Shown here: one piece after another, positions 23,301-34,455 of the stretch
How positions within the stretch are numbered: position 1 is the stretch's first letter
How the letters are laid out: each line of letters begins with the position of its first letter
Translations under genes and position numbers: made by a program
Assembly (NCBI RefSeq): GCF_963576545.1
Contig: NC_083651.1
Location: 14,571,124 to 14,635,123, forward strand
Source of the DNA: Limanda limanda
Lineage: Eukaryota; Chordata; Actinopteri; Pleuronectiformes; Pleuronectidae
Direction of reading: 5' to 3'
Length of the DNA: 64,000 nucleotides
Notes under the pieces: generated by a model
Told to the model about the DNA's origin: nothing
Seen by the model: the letters and a program-made list of their open reading frames with translations, nothing else
The model's database searches: none

Positions 23301-25365
23301 GACAACCAACGTAGATCACGTAGCATTACATTGGTGTTTTGGGATACAAGCTACATTGTGTACTGTCTTTGCAGGAGGGAAAGAGACACAAAATGATGTT
23401 TGGAAATACAACGGCGCTCTGGACAAGTGGATCCAAATCGAGCCCCTGACAACTGGGCGCTGGAGACACAAAATGGCGGTTCACGGAGGGAAGGTGTACG
23501 CGCTGGGTGGATTCGACGGAGCTAAGAGACATACTAGCGTAGAGGCCTACGATCCCTTTCACAATCGCTGGACACAGGTACATAAGTTGGACATTATCGT
23601 TATGTGCTTTAGTTTAACAAAGATAATTCCCTCTGGAGTTGGTGGAGACATAAAAAGAGTCCAAAAGGGGGATTGAATATTGGTCTTATATCTTTCAAGC
23701 AGCCACAAACAAGACCTTATATGAATCCACAAGTTAAGGCCATGTGTGTCAGATCACTAAGAAGGCAGCAGTTTAAAAACACACTTACAACAACAACTAT
23801 ACAATGTGATTGATGTGAGTATTGTGTTTATAGCTTGGATAAGGTCAAAGATATTAAACAGTCTAATTGGACCATCGACCCACTGAGCCAAAATGTCGGT
23901 TTTACTAAAATTGGGAGAATGTCCAACTCAAGCATTGGATTAGAATTTTTTTTAGCTTTAATTTTTTATTTGTATGTTAGGTGTTTTAATTTAATGCTTT
24001 AAATCAATATACTTCACGTGTTAGCTCCTGTGTCTGTACGGCTACACGTCATCTCATACCCAGACGCCCATTTGGTTGTATTCACTGCAGGTGACGCCTC
24101 TTGCAGTTGGCGTGAGCTCCTTCGCTGCTGCAAGCTTTGACAGATGGATCTACGTGATCGGTGGCGGGCCCAACGGAAAGCTGGCGACCGACAAGGTTCA
24201 GTGCTGGGAGCCCGGGACAGAGTGCTGGGAGCTGCGGGCGCCCATTCCCACCGAAACCAAATGCACAAACGCTGTCACATTCAAGAACAGCATCTATGTA
24301 GTTGGTACGTTGTGGTTGAGTGTGAATAAGTGATGCGAGGCGTTTATGAATCAGTTGAAACCTTTTTATTTCATGCTACTTTTTATTTTTTTCCGCAGCA
24401 GACATGTTGTGACGGTGGGAAAGACCCGGGTGTTCCTCACATTAATGATGGTTCTATTTTATTGAATATTCCCAATTTAAAAACCTGTAGACACAGATTT
24501 AAAAGGTTTTAGGTGGAAGGGATGTGATCTAATCCTAGGGATGTTTTGGCTAATGCGTTTCATCTAAATTGTACAAATTGTTGTTTTCTTTACCGTAGAA
24601 TCAGCCCGTTATATTTAAATACTTTATATTGACATCGGGGGTTGGTCCCTTCCATGGAGGCTGCCATGTTTTTTACAGTAGCCCAAACTTGAAAAACTAG
24701 ACACCTTTTGAGTTTATATGACAACTGAAAGCTGCCAAAGGTTCTCTCCCTTCATTACATTTTTTTAATTGAAATACCTTTTCCCTTATATTCTTTTAGT
24801 ACTTTTACTTGAGTGATATTTCCAGGGAAGGTGCTTTCAGTAATGAAGCACTTTTATATTGCAAAATTATTAGTTTAACTTCAGTAATAGATCCTCAGCT
24901 TAAGGTGGGTCCTTTAAATAAGGGAAATATCTGTGAGTAAAAGTCTGTGTTGGCATTCAATGATATTTTACACATGAAGAATTTCATTCCCATGAGTTGT
25001 TTAACTAAATATTAACCAAGTATGGACTTCAGTATAGTAACCATTCAATGCTGTCTGTGCTCCCAGGTGGGGCCATGCATGCCATGTACTGCTACTCCCC
25101 TCTGTCTGACTCATGGTCCCTCGTGACTCGTCTGGGGGAAAGGGCAAGCTGTGCCATCGCTGCCTGTAACAACAAACTGTTCATCACCGGAGGCCGGGAC
25201 AACAAAAACCAAGTTATCTCCACTGTGATGTGCTGGGACGTTGGCCGACAGGTGCTGACAGAGGAGTGTGTTTTACCTATGGGAGTGTCGCACCACGGCA
25301 GTGTGACACTCATGAAGTCCTACACACACATACACAGAATAGCACCTGCTGCCGGGTGCCAGTGA
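20350..25365 (+). CDS. klhl6: kelch-like protein 6 (BTB-BACK-Kelch, Cullin-3 substrate adaptor)
   Basis: Seven coding exons: 20350-20606, 20689-20854, 22266-22715, 22895-23132, 23375-23577, 24091-24304, 25067-25365 (1827 nt, 608 aa; human KLHL6 is 621 aa). The BTB domain covers about residues 50-160 ([19 protein letters not shown]), BACK about 165-265 and Kelch repeats about 295-600, with repeated GG signatures such as LGGFDG and [14 protein letters not shown]. Near-identical stretches to human KLHL6 include [25 protein letters not shown] and [13 protein letters not shown]6 joins substrates to Cullin-3 ubiquitin ligase and supports B-cell receptor signalling and germinal centres in mammals. 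All introns are GT-AG except intron 3, which has a GC donor (GAG|gcaagt at 22716). The ATG at 20350 matches the family N-terminus; a 3-codon upstream ORF (20322-20333) precedes it. Confidence 0.95.
22716..22894 (+). other. klhl6: GC-AG intron of klhl6
   Basis: Intron 3 starts GCAAGT after GAG and ends TTTGCAG before GTG. Only this donor joins the frame so that [10 protein letters not shown] is produced, matching KLHL6 across vertebrates. The nearby GT at 22720 would shift the frame. The sequence AG|GCAAGT is the typical strong GC donor. Read-through would end the protein after 28 intron-coded residues (stop before 22800), upstream of all Kelch repeats. Confidence 0.85.
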
Positions 25366-25437
25366 CACAGGATCCTGCCGACAGGGGCTGGCGGTTGCAC
25401 AGAGTGGAAGTGAAATGATGCATGACAAGTAAAACAA

Positions 25438-25443
25438 ATTAAA
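25438..25443 (+). terminator. klhl6: candidate poly(A) signal (ATTAAA) of klhl6
   Basis: ATTAAA lies 73 bases after the stop and is followed within 30 bases by a T/GT-rich stretch (from 25465), the usual layout of a cleavage site. It implies a short 3' UTR. Confidence 0.5.
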
Positions 25444-25449
25444 GTTTTT

Positions 25450-26709
25450 AAATGCATTGCTCCAGTTTTTTTTTGTGATTTGTGACATTCAAATGCTACA
25501 ATGTTTTGACAAATGTAAGGAAACAAAACTTGCATAGTGCTTCTTTCTCTGCAAAAAACAGATGCAACGTTGTTAATTACTATATCCCAATTAAGCAATA
25601 CTACACACAAATTAAAAGGTTTTAATTTTCACAGGAAATGAAGTCAAATTAGCAGTGAGCATGACCGACTGCACATTGAATTCCACCTTTTTTCAGAGCT
25701 TGTTTGTTCTACTTTTTGTGTGATGTGTATAATTTGCCCTATTTTATTGTGCATGACAAAATAAGCACTTTTAATAACCACTTATCAAGTGTTGCTGTGC
25801 ACAAGATAATATACATGTTTAATAATAACATACATGTTTAATAATTTTATTTTGATTTTATTTTCATCATCACTAATGACCTATAATCTATAAGCACAAG
25901 CCAATATGTTACTAGATAATGTTAATACAATATCATAGGGATTAACTTTCAGAAATAAGACATCTAAAAAATACTTTTAAACTTTTTCTAGCGTGACTCT
26001 AAATTTCTAAAACATAAATAATGTCTTACTCACAATAAGCTGTGGGAAATGATTCAGATATATAAATGCAAATCAGATACTATATTCATTATTTAGTTTA
26101 TTTGTTTGTTTATTCAGTTGAACTCTAACTGCACTTTGCTTATTTACTTGGAAACTTTTCCTTTTTTTCTCTTTCTGTCTGTATTGAATTTGTTCAGGTT
26201 TCTTTGCCTCTCAGCGACATTTCTCAATATATAACATAAACAAGTGCAGATCAATCAAACTTCATATAAGGACCAAAATGAACATATTGTTGAACATAAC
26301 TCAAACTTTTGATTTAGTCAAACTAATATTCAGCTAAAATTTGTGAAAGAAACAAACACTGGGTTGGCACGTGTGTTTACAAACTCACCACACCACATCT
26401 GTCGTAGCGATACCAGCCAGGTCAAAGGTTAAACCACACAGTCGCGTTTCCGGTTGTAATTTCAAAGTAAAACACAGGCAGCTAATATTAAATAGAAAAA
26501 ATATCGTTTGTAGAAAACTCGTTGATTTAAAACTAGGTGACTTTAATTAACTTATCACCTCAGTTATTTATACGTGAAAAACCTACTGCCTTTCAATGCA
26601 GGTCCTTAAAGAGACAGAGAGAAAACACTCAGTAGTGGAAAACGAACATATATAAAGGAGTCTTTTCTTAGTAAATAAATTAATAAGTACTCACATATGT
26701 TTGAGCATC

Positions 26710-26740
<31 letters not shown>

Positions 26741-26890
26741 TATACAAAATATGGTTAATTTACAGGCGTCTTAACTCAGTTCCAGCAGCTGCTATATTGA
26801 AATGTGGAAATGTATGTTGTTATTGTGAAGGTCCCCACACCGGAAGCTCAAGTTTACACCTGTAGAGAGAAGAAACTTTCACTTGAAAGT
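25450..26890. other. AT-rich intergenic region between klhl6 and the cd58-like gene
   Basis: About 1.4 kb with no supported ORF. It contains a TA dinucleotide run at 26709-26738 and otherwise unstructured AT-rich sequence. Confidence 0.6.
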
Positions 26891-26916
26891 ATTTATGAAT
26901 CACACCTGTTGTTACC

Positions 26917-26946
26917 TGTGGTTGGAACGCGCACACTTTCGCTTTC
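26917..26946 (+). promoter_or_regulatory. RUNX and ISRE-like motifs upstream of the cd58-like gene
   Basis: TGTGGTT (26917-26923) is the RUNX core. ACTTTCGCTTTC (26935-26946), read on the minus strand as GAAAGCGAAAGT, is a near-perfect interferon-stimulated response element core (GAAANNGAAA). A second IRF-like half (AAGTGAAAGT, minus strand) lies near 26876-26885, and an E-box CACCTG is at 26903. All lie within about 215 bases of the ATG. They suggest lymphoid and interferon-responsive transcription; no binding is shown. Confidence 0.4.
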
Positions 26947-27087
26947 TCGTCCAAACGTTTTCCACGGAAACTAAAATGACTTCTTGGACTTTTTATCTCG
27001 ACACGTACGGATCTCTGTCCTAACGCCAGCAGCGATAGTGAATTTAAAACCACGTCTTTGAATCCGAGGCATTTCTGCGTCTCTGAC

Positions 27088-30000
27088 ATGGCTCTGAGTT
27101 ACTTCCTGGCCTGTGGGATCCTTCTCTCCAGTCTCGGTGAGTTGTTGGTGATTGTGCTGGTTTTACTGGTTTTTACTTCTTTTAGTGTGGGCATGAGAAA
27201 ACACCCTGCAGCCGGAGAACGTGCAGACTTCACTGGCAAAGTCTGTCTGGTCCAGTTAATGATTTAAATACAGTTGTGCGAAAAACTCATGTCTGGCCCC
27301 AGCTACTAAAAGTTAAGTGTCTTGAGCTTGGCAATAAAACAGTAACAGTGTTATTTCACTATTAATTAGTAACATTATTTTCCTTCTATCACAAAAGTCC
27401 AATATATATCAATGTTCTGCTCCTCGTTCTCTGCTCAAAAAGAAGATATTAAAACCACGACCTTCACTCAGGAGCAAATATTAGTCTTTAAACGTATAAT
27501 TTAAATAGTCACAATCTGACATTTATTAATTATCAACATTGACTGACATGTACATTTATCACAATATAATTTTTGGTCATACTGTCCTGCATGAATAGTG
27601 TTACACTTTTAAAAAAAATAATAAGGTTACATTTCTACACCAACTTATTATAAGAATCTAGCATTACTTCCTGTACTAAATACCAAGCAAATCAATCCAT
27701 TTTTATAACCTTGTTTGGGAAACATGATTTTTAAGAGAGCAATTTATAGTATTGATGTAGTAGACTAGTGCTCCTTCAAGATGGTCTCTTCTGGCTCTGA
27801 GCCTGTCATGGTGAAGACAATATGTCCATATGTGTCTCAGCTGAAAAAGCATAATGGTGACCTTAAGGAAAAGGAAAGTAGATGCAGTAATACAAGAAAT
27901 TATAACTTTTTCTGTTGAAAACCTGCAAAGCAACGACAAAGAATCCAAAATGTGAATTCTTGTTTAATCAGTAAATGATTTCAGCTTTGAATCAGTCATC
28001 TCTGTAACTCATCAACAACAAGCTAAGCCTCAAACACAACCTTAAAAGTGATACAATGGGAAACATTATTTGACCCAACGCTTGTATTTAAGCAGTCAGT
28101 TCAGGTACAACCATCTTTTATGACAGTAGAACAATCCCAATGACAACTGAACGAGCTCCGACCACTGCAAAGTGTAGCTGAAAGCTCCCGGAAACACTAG
28201 TAAATGGACCATGAGTAGAGATTAGAATATTAAACTATGTGTGTATGAAACTATATTTCAAGGTCAAGAGACAGAACCTTCACGCACACATTGAAAGTTT
28301 CTAATAATACATGGAAAACAATAACCCTCTAGAACAGAGTGTAGCAAACCACCAATAATAACTTGAGTCTCAAAAAGGGTCATACTGTGAGTTTGTTATA
28401 TAAACTGAACATTATACGCTTGACTCAAATAGAAGTAACTGCAGATACATTTGTATAAAATTATAATGCATCAGTGTATCTCATACGCCCTCTTGTGTTG
28501 TTGTGACCTTTTCAATGTTTAAAATACACTGAACTCTTTCACTTCTGATCCTGCTTGTTTCTCCGCAGCTCCTCCGTGTGTAGTTTCTGCAAAGCCTCCG
28601 ATGTACGGTCTCCTGGGGCAGGAGGTCCACCTGAAGCCAGTCTTCACCGGACACCCTGACGACATCCTGTGGAAACTCGATGGCAACAAAGTGGTGGAAT
28701 TTAATGGGAAGGAGGAGCAGGTGTACAGCCGTTATCGAAGCAGGGTCACCCTTGACTGGGTCTCGGCAGAACTCGACATCAAAGACCTCAGTCATGAAGA
28801 CAGCGGAGAGTATGAACTGGAAATATATGTGAACAAAGAGATGCATCGTTTCGCCTATAAATTGGAGGTCATAGGTAGGTTTTTATTTAACTTCTTAACA
28901 AAGTGAATCTATACTTATATGTAGTTAATTTATGCATTCTTTAAACATTGGTACCTGCCTTCTATAGTTAGAAGTTGATGTCTTACCTTCACAATGAACA
29001 ATCTTCTGACAAGTCCTTGCTATCAAGACAACAGGCCTCAGGTGGATGTGTTTTTAAATTGCATGTACAGCTACATATTGTTTGTCTCAAGTTCAAATGA
29101 AATTCACAAGTCTCTGTCCGTGACATTTTTCTGTCGCACCCGTCGACTGTATTTAAAGATGAGGTTTCCACCTCCCTCTGTTTTACAAAAATGAAACTAA
29201 AATATCCAAAATAATTGTGAGCCATAGTCCTCTGCAGGGGCTTGTTGTGACACGAGCAACTAATCCCGAATCGCTCTTTGTCTGTCATGACATTTCATTC
29301 AAATAAGTAATATAAACCAAACATTTGAACAAAACCCTTTTTTTTAACATCTACTTTGATTCTTGGTGCGGTTTATGTCCCATTGACTAACATGGAGGAG
29401 GCAGGGTTTATGGCAACCAGCCACCGGGGTCAGGGTCTGTATGCACCAGCCCCAGAGGGCATTTTACTGCAGAACCAGTACTTTCCTTTAATACTCTAAG
29501 TACATTATGCTGTCCTACATACTTAGACGTCCTACATACTTTCTAATACATGTATGCATTTTTTACATAGAAGGATTTTGATTAATTTTCATTTCTAAGT
29601 GCTTCTACATGGCTGTGTTACTTTGCTGATAAGATCTGTGTCCCTGTGCCACCTCTTTCCACACCCACAAGTAAAACAAGATATCCAACTAGTTTTGAGA
29701 TTGATATCTCACCTAATAAAAATAAGTTAGGTAGTTCTGAATTTTTTTATGGCCATGGTATCAATGAGGAACTTTGCTCTCCAGTAAATACTTGTGCTGA
29801 AGGCAACATTATAAATAATACAAGAGACGGGGCATTGCAGTTTTTCTTTTTTAACCATACTGTAATGATAGTTTGTTATTATGACCATGATGTTTTTCTA
29901 ACCTTATACACGATTATAATTAACACTTGTGATATCTCCATTTCTTCTGAGTTCTTTTCTCCTCCTACCCTCCCTGTTGATGCATGAATGTTAATTAAGT

Positions 30001-33000
30001 TGTATTCATTACTGCATTAATTTTAACTTATAAATCCATATAGATAAGGTCAACAAACCCAGCGTCTCCTGTGATATGAACAGCAGCAGCTCTGACACAA
30101 GTGGAACCTGGGCGACGCTGACATGCTTTGCAGAGCCCACACGGCCCCTGTCCTCGTTGAAGAATGAGTATGTGTATGAGTGGGAGTCAAGTGGAAATGT
30201 GATGACCGGCCATCAGTTAAAAATATTGCTGGAGGAAGAATCGGATGATCAAAAATACACTTGCAAAGTGAGCAACCCTCTGACTTCTGAAACGACGACG
30301 TTCGCTGCAAAGACTTGCTACCCTGGTAAGATTTCACTCAAGTATCAGCTCCACTTTAAAATTGATTTATGGTATTTGTCATTTGAAGCAAATAAACTTT
30401 GAGAAATTAATTTACACGGATGTTCTTGGAATTTGAATTTGAAGACTTTGATCTTTCAAACTCAGCTGAGCTTCATTGACTTCTCCTGCTGACAGCACAT
30501 GAAAAAGATCTTGATAATTACATTTAAAACCAAATTACACATCCATCATTTATCTATAATAATGTGTTGTAATGAGAATTTGCTATAACTTTGACTTTTG
30601 TGTTTTTATGCAGATGAAAGTTCATCTGTAGCTCTGGCTGTCAGTCTAACCATCATCTCCATCCTCCTCTTACTATTGGTATTGGCTATAGTGTTCTGCA
30701 AACTAAAGAATAAAGGTACAGTTAAAAACAAATTAAATCCAATAAGCAGTATTTTTTTTTTAATTGAATAGATCTATCAAAAATACTCAACATGTACTGT
30801 TAATAATTGACGTATTTACAATGCTATCTCATAGAGTTGAATAAATCTAATAGTCTTATATGAAGTAAGATTCTTTCTTATTTAGAGATCACATGGCTCT
30901 CCAGCTGTTTCTGTCTTATACTACTCAAGTCAATGTTATTATTGATTCTGAACTTCAACGTATGCAAAAGAAGAACATTATGTTTCTCTCTTCCTCTTTT
31001 TTTCAGCATGTTTTGCAAAAGGCAACAGACATGATGAGGAGAATGGGCGTTCACCAACAAAAGGTAAGATACTGCATGTGATTCAGTTGGGCTGCAAGTA
31101 ACACATGGTTTGATGTGTCAAATTTCAGACAATTACAAGTCACTTCAGAATTTGTCCAAAGTAAATATTTTAAAGTAAATGATTTATCAATAATCATACT
31201 GTTGTTTTGTCACAATAATAATAAGAAAGATAATAATAATGTTTAATTCACACAGCACCTTCAACTATTCTGTCTCAAAGACACTTTACACAGGTTACAG
31301 CAAATAACAAAAAATATTAAATAGACATAATCACACATTCAATTATAGAACATATGTCATAATCACACGTTTTAACACATCACAGTGAAGAGGTGGGTTT
31401 TAAGTCATGTTTTATAAGTTTGTTTAATTAACAGGTTTTACAAGCAATATATTTAGCTTATTGACTGTTACTGTAAGAGCAAAAAATAAAAGGTGTAGCA
31501 TTCATGTTAGTGTGGTGTTGACTGTTACCTCAAAGCTGCACAGTTCTTTAAATATAACGAGAAAACACAGTGATGCATCATGCGACATGTAACTGCAGAA
31601 GGTCATGATTTACATTTATTTCATATTATTGAGTTACACCATATATTTTGTGTTTTAATCTTTATGTATATTTTGTCTTTTAATCCAGCTGGTAAAGAGA
31701 CAGATCAAAACAAGGAAAAGGTGCGTTTATTGCACGAAGTGCCCACGCTCCTCTCTAATCAGCGACTCAGACCTTATGTCCAAGCTCATCGTGACGAGGC
31801 GACTGATCTCCCTGCCGACAATCCCAGAGAACACGCAGCCGCAGACTTGGACAAAGGAGAAGGTAAAGTCTGTTTAACAACAAGTGTCTCTTTTAAGTTG
31901 CAAGCAAAACCCTTTTACTGTTGTTGAGACATGCCTTTGTGTGCCAAGTTTGATTTAAAGCAAATTGATAGAAAATTGAATTTCTTTTCTTTTTCTATTG
32001 TGAAAAAACATGCATTGTGTTATCTCTACCTCTGTCTTTCTCCTGTCTCTTCCCCGCTCTCAGCCAGATGACTGAATGTCACTGGCAGGGGGTGGAATTG
32101 ATACCAAAATATTTTAATATAATTGTAGAACTTTTTATACCTTTTCCTTAGGGTTAGTGATATGTAAGTAATCCAAATATGAGTCTTGTTCTGGGTATTG
32201 AAAAAAGTTCTTTAACTTGTCAGTTGGTTTTGCTTGTGATCAATCAATCATTCAAACTTTATTTTATAGAACTTTACATACAGGTTAGTGCAGTTCAAAT
32301 TGCTACACAATGCAGTGATAGGACAATGAAAATAAAACAGCCGACAATTAAACAGCACAAACTATATTTTAAAAGCTAAAATAACAATACAAAGAACAAT
32401 AAATCGGAGAAATTAAATAAATTGAATAAAATTTGATAAAAAACTGATAATACCAATGGCGAGGTAAAATATGATGACATTTTAACCATACACCTGAAGA
32501 CACTCTGGAGAAATTGTTTCTGATCTTTGGTCACTGCAAAAACTTCCATCGAGTGAGACTGATTCTGACAGATTCCAAACAAAAATTGCTTTGATTGCTT
32601 ACTTTTGCAAATGCTTAGCAGACATGCACAGTTTCTCTACTAATATCTTTATCCTTTTATTGAATCTGTTTCAGAATCAAATAAGGAGGAAGATCAAATT
32701 GAAAAACTATTTGGTGTAAAACTCAAGCCAACAGGTTTCAAACGTGCCCCTCAAGTTCCAGACCATCAAGAAGAAGGCAAGCGCAGGCATGAGTCAGAGT
32801 GTGAGAGGCAGTCAGACAGCAGGGCAGCAGAGGAAGAGGACGACGAGGGTAAAACTGAGGAGGACCGGCCGCCCACCTCTCCTGAGCAAAACATGTCAGA
32901 AACTGCTCCAGGTAAACATCACTCAAAGTTTCCAGAGGGAAAAACACAAGCGAAAGAAGACGACCAGACAAAAATGGACAAAACTGTTTCGGGAGATAAA

Positions 33001-34455
33001 CGTGAATCAGATGGAGAAGAAACAGAAGATAATCTATATTCAGACACCTCTCAGAGCCCAACACCAAAAAATACAGACAACACTCAAACCAATACGTTTG
33101 AAAAGTCTCCAGACGCTGCCCTTCCAGATCCAGACCCCAAAGTAGAAGGCGAGAGCAAGCAGAAGTCAGAGTGTGAGAGGCAGTCAAACAGCAGCGCAGC
33201 AGAGGAAGAGGATGACGAGGGTAAAACTGAGGAGGACCGGTCGCCCACCTCTCCTGAGCAGAACATATCAGAAACGGCTTCATGTGAACCTCACCCAGAG
33301 TTGTCAGAGGGAGAAACACGCTCGAAAGAAGACGACCAGCCAGAAATGGACAAGACTGTTTCTGGAGATAAACATGAATCAGATGGAGAAGAAACAGAGA
33401 TTCTATGTGAGGACACCTCTCAGAGCCCCACACCAAAAAATACAGACAATAATCCAACCAATAAGTTTGAAAAGTCTCCAAACGCTAAAATACCAGATCC
33501 AGACCCCAAAGTAGAAGGCGAGAGCAAGCAGAAGTCAGAGTGTGAGAGGCAGTCAAACAGCAGCGCAGCAGAGGAAGAGGACGGTGAGGAGAAAACTGAG
33601 GAGGACCGGCCGCCCACCTCTCCTCAGCAGAACATGTCAGAAACTGCTTCAGGTGAACATCACTCAGAGTTGTCAGAGGGAGAAACACACTCGAAAGAAG
33701 ACGACCAGCCAGAAATGGACAAGACTGTTTCTGGAGATAAATGTGAATCAGATGGAGAAGAAACAGAGATTCTATGTGAGGACACCTCTCAGAGCCCCAC
33801 ACCAAAAAATACAGACAACACTCAAACCAATACGTTTGAAAAGTCTCCAAACGCTAAAATACCAGATCCAGACCACCGAGTAGAAGGCGAGAGCAAGCAG
33901 AAGTCAGAGTGTGAGGAGCAGTTAGACAACAGCGCATTAGAGGAAGAGGACGACGAAGGTAAAACTGAGGAGGAGCGGACGCCCACCTCTCCTGAGCAGA
34001 ACATGCCAGAAACGACTTCAGGTGAACATCACTCAGAGTTGTCAGAGAGAGAAACACACTCGAAAGAAGACGACCAGCCAAAAATTAACAAACCTGTTTC
34101 TGGAGATAAATGTGAATCAGACGGAGAAGAAACCGAGGAGAATCTATATACAGACACCTCTCAGAGCCCCACACCAAAAAATACAGACAACACTCAAACC
34201 AATACAATTGAAAAGTCTCCAAACGCTAAAATACCAGATCCAGACCCCCAAGTAGAAAGCGAGAGCAGGCGGAAGTCAGAGAGTGAGGGGAAGTCAGACA
34301 GCAGCGCAGCCAAGGAAGAGGATGGTGAGGAGAAAACTGAGGAGAAAACTGAGGAGAAAACGAAGGACGAGTGTGATCCAAAAGAAGAAAAGCCAGACCA
34401 CATGAGCGAGAGTGAGGATAAAGGAGAAAAGAAAACTGGGGCTGTTGAAAAATGA
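27088..34455 (+). CDS. CD58 (LFA-3)/CD2-like two-Ig adhesion receptor with giant repetitive cytoplasmic tail
   Basis: Seven coding exons: 27088-27136, 28569-28874, 30044-30325, 30614-30715, 31007-31063, 31689-31862, 32675-34455 (2751 nt, 916 aa), all introns GT-AG and phase 1. Exon 1 is a signal peptide. Exon 2 is an Ig-V domain without the core cysteine pair, and exon 3 an Ig-C2 domain with four cysteines; both are hallmarks of the CD2/CD58/CD48 group. Domain 1 motifs DDILWKLDGNKVVEF, RSRVTLD and SGEYELE align with human CD58, as does CKVSNPLTSETTT in domain 2. Exon 4 is the membrane helix. Exons 5-7 give a tail of about 670 aa, against about 12 aa in human CD58 and about 117 aa in CD2. The tail is acidic, Ser/Thr-Pro-rich and mostly tandem repeats. 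CD58 binds CD2 to strengthen T-cell contacts. The ectodomain says CD58; the long tail is more CD2-like. No SLAM-type ITSM was seen. Confidence 0.85.
29368..29455 (+). repeat. dispersed repeat, family B, copy 1 (intron 2 of the cd58-like gene)
   Basis: Shares TAACATGGAGGAGGCAGGGT with the copy at 40686-40832 and, reverse-complemented, with 55793-55942. It is a truncated fragment. Confidence 0.55.
32238..32315 (+). repeat. short dispersed repeat in intron 6 of the cd58-like gene
   Basis: Contains GATCAATCAATCATTCAAAC followed by TTTATTTTATAGAAC and a GTGCAGTTCAAATTGCTACA-like tail, a pattern widespread in fish genomes near the ends of interspersed elements. A related fragment may lie at 31235-31300 in intron 5. 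The family is not named here because boundaries and target duplications were not seen. Confidence 0.45.
32758..34344 (+). repeat. coding minisatellite: ~4.3 copies of a 369-372-bp unit in the cd58-like tail exon
   Basis: Units are 32758-32892 (3' third only), 32893-33264 (124 codons), 33265-33633 (123), 33634-34002 (123) and 34003-about 34344 (final, diverging). Each full unit encodes, in order, (M/I)xET, KEDDQ, VSGDK, SDGEETE, DTSQSPTPKNTDN, EKSPxA, PDPD, KSE, an EEED acid run and PTSPxQN. All units stay in one frame without stops. The 1-codon length difference comes from EDNLYSD in unit 1 versus EILCED in units 2 and 3. After the array the tail ends in EEKTEEKTEEKTKDE and a short charged end. 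Confidence 0.9.

Noticed and set aside
32738..33481. 247-codon antisense ORF and several sense ORFs in the other frames over the tail repeat
   Set aside because: The tandem repeat of A/G-rich codons leaves all frames fairly free of stops and duplicates any chance ORF. The sense frame joined to exon 6 by a good acceptor explains the region.
32758..34344. Regularly spaced repeats as a CRISPR-like array
   Set aside because: Units are contiguous 369-bp coding repeats without spacers, in a vertebrate gene.
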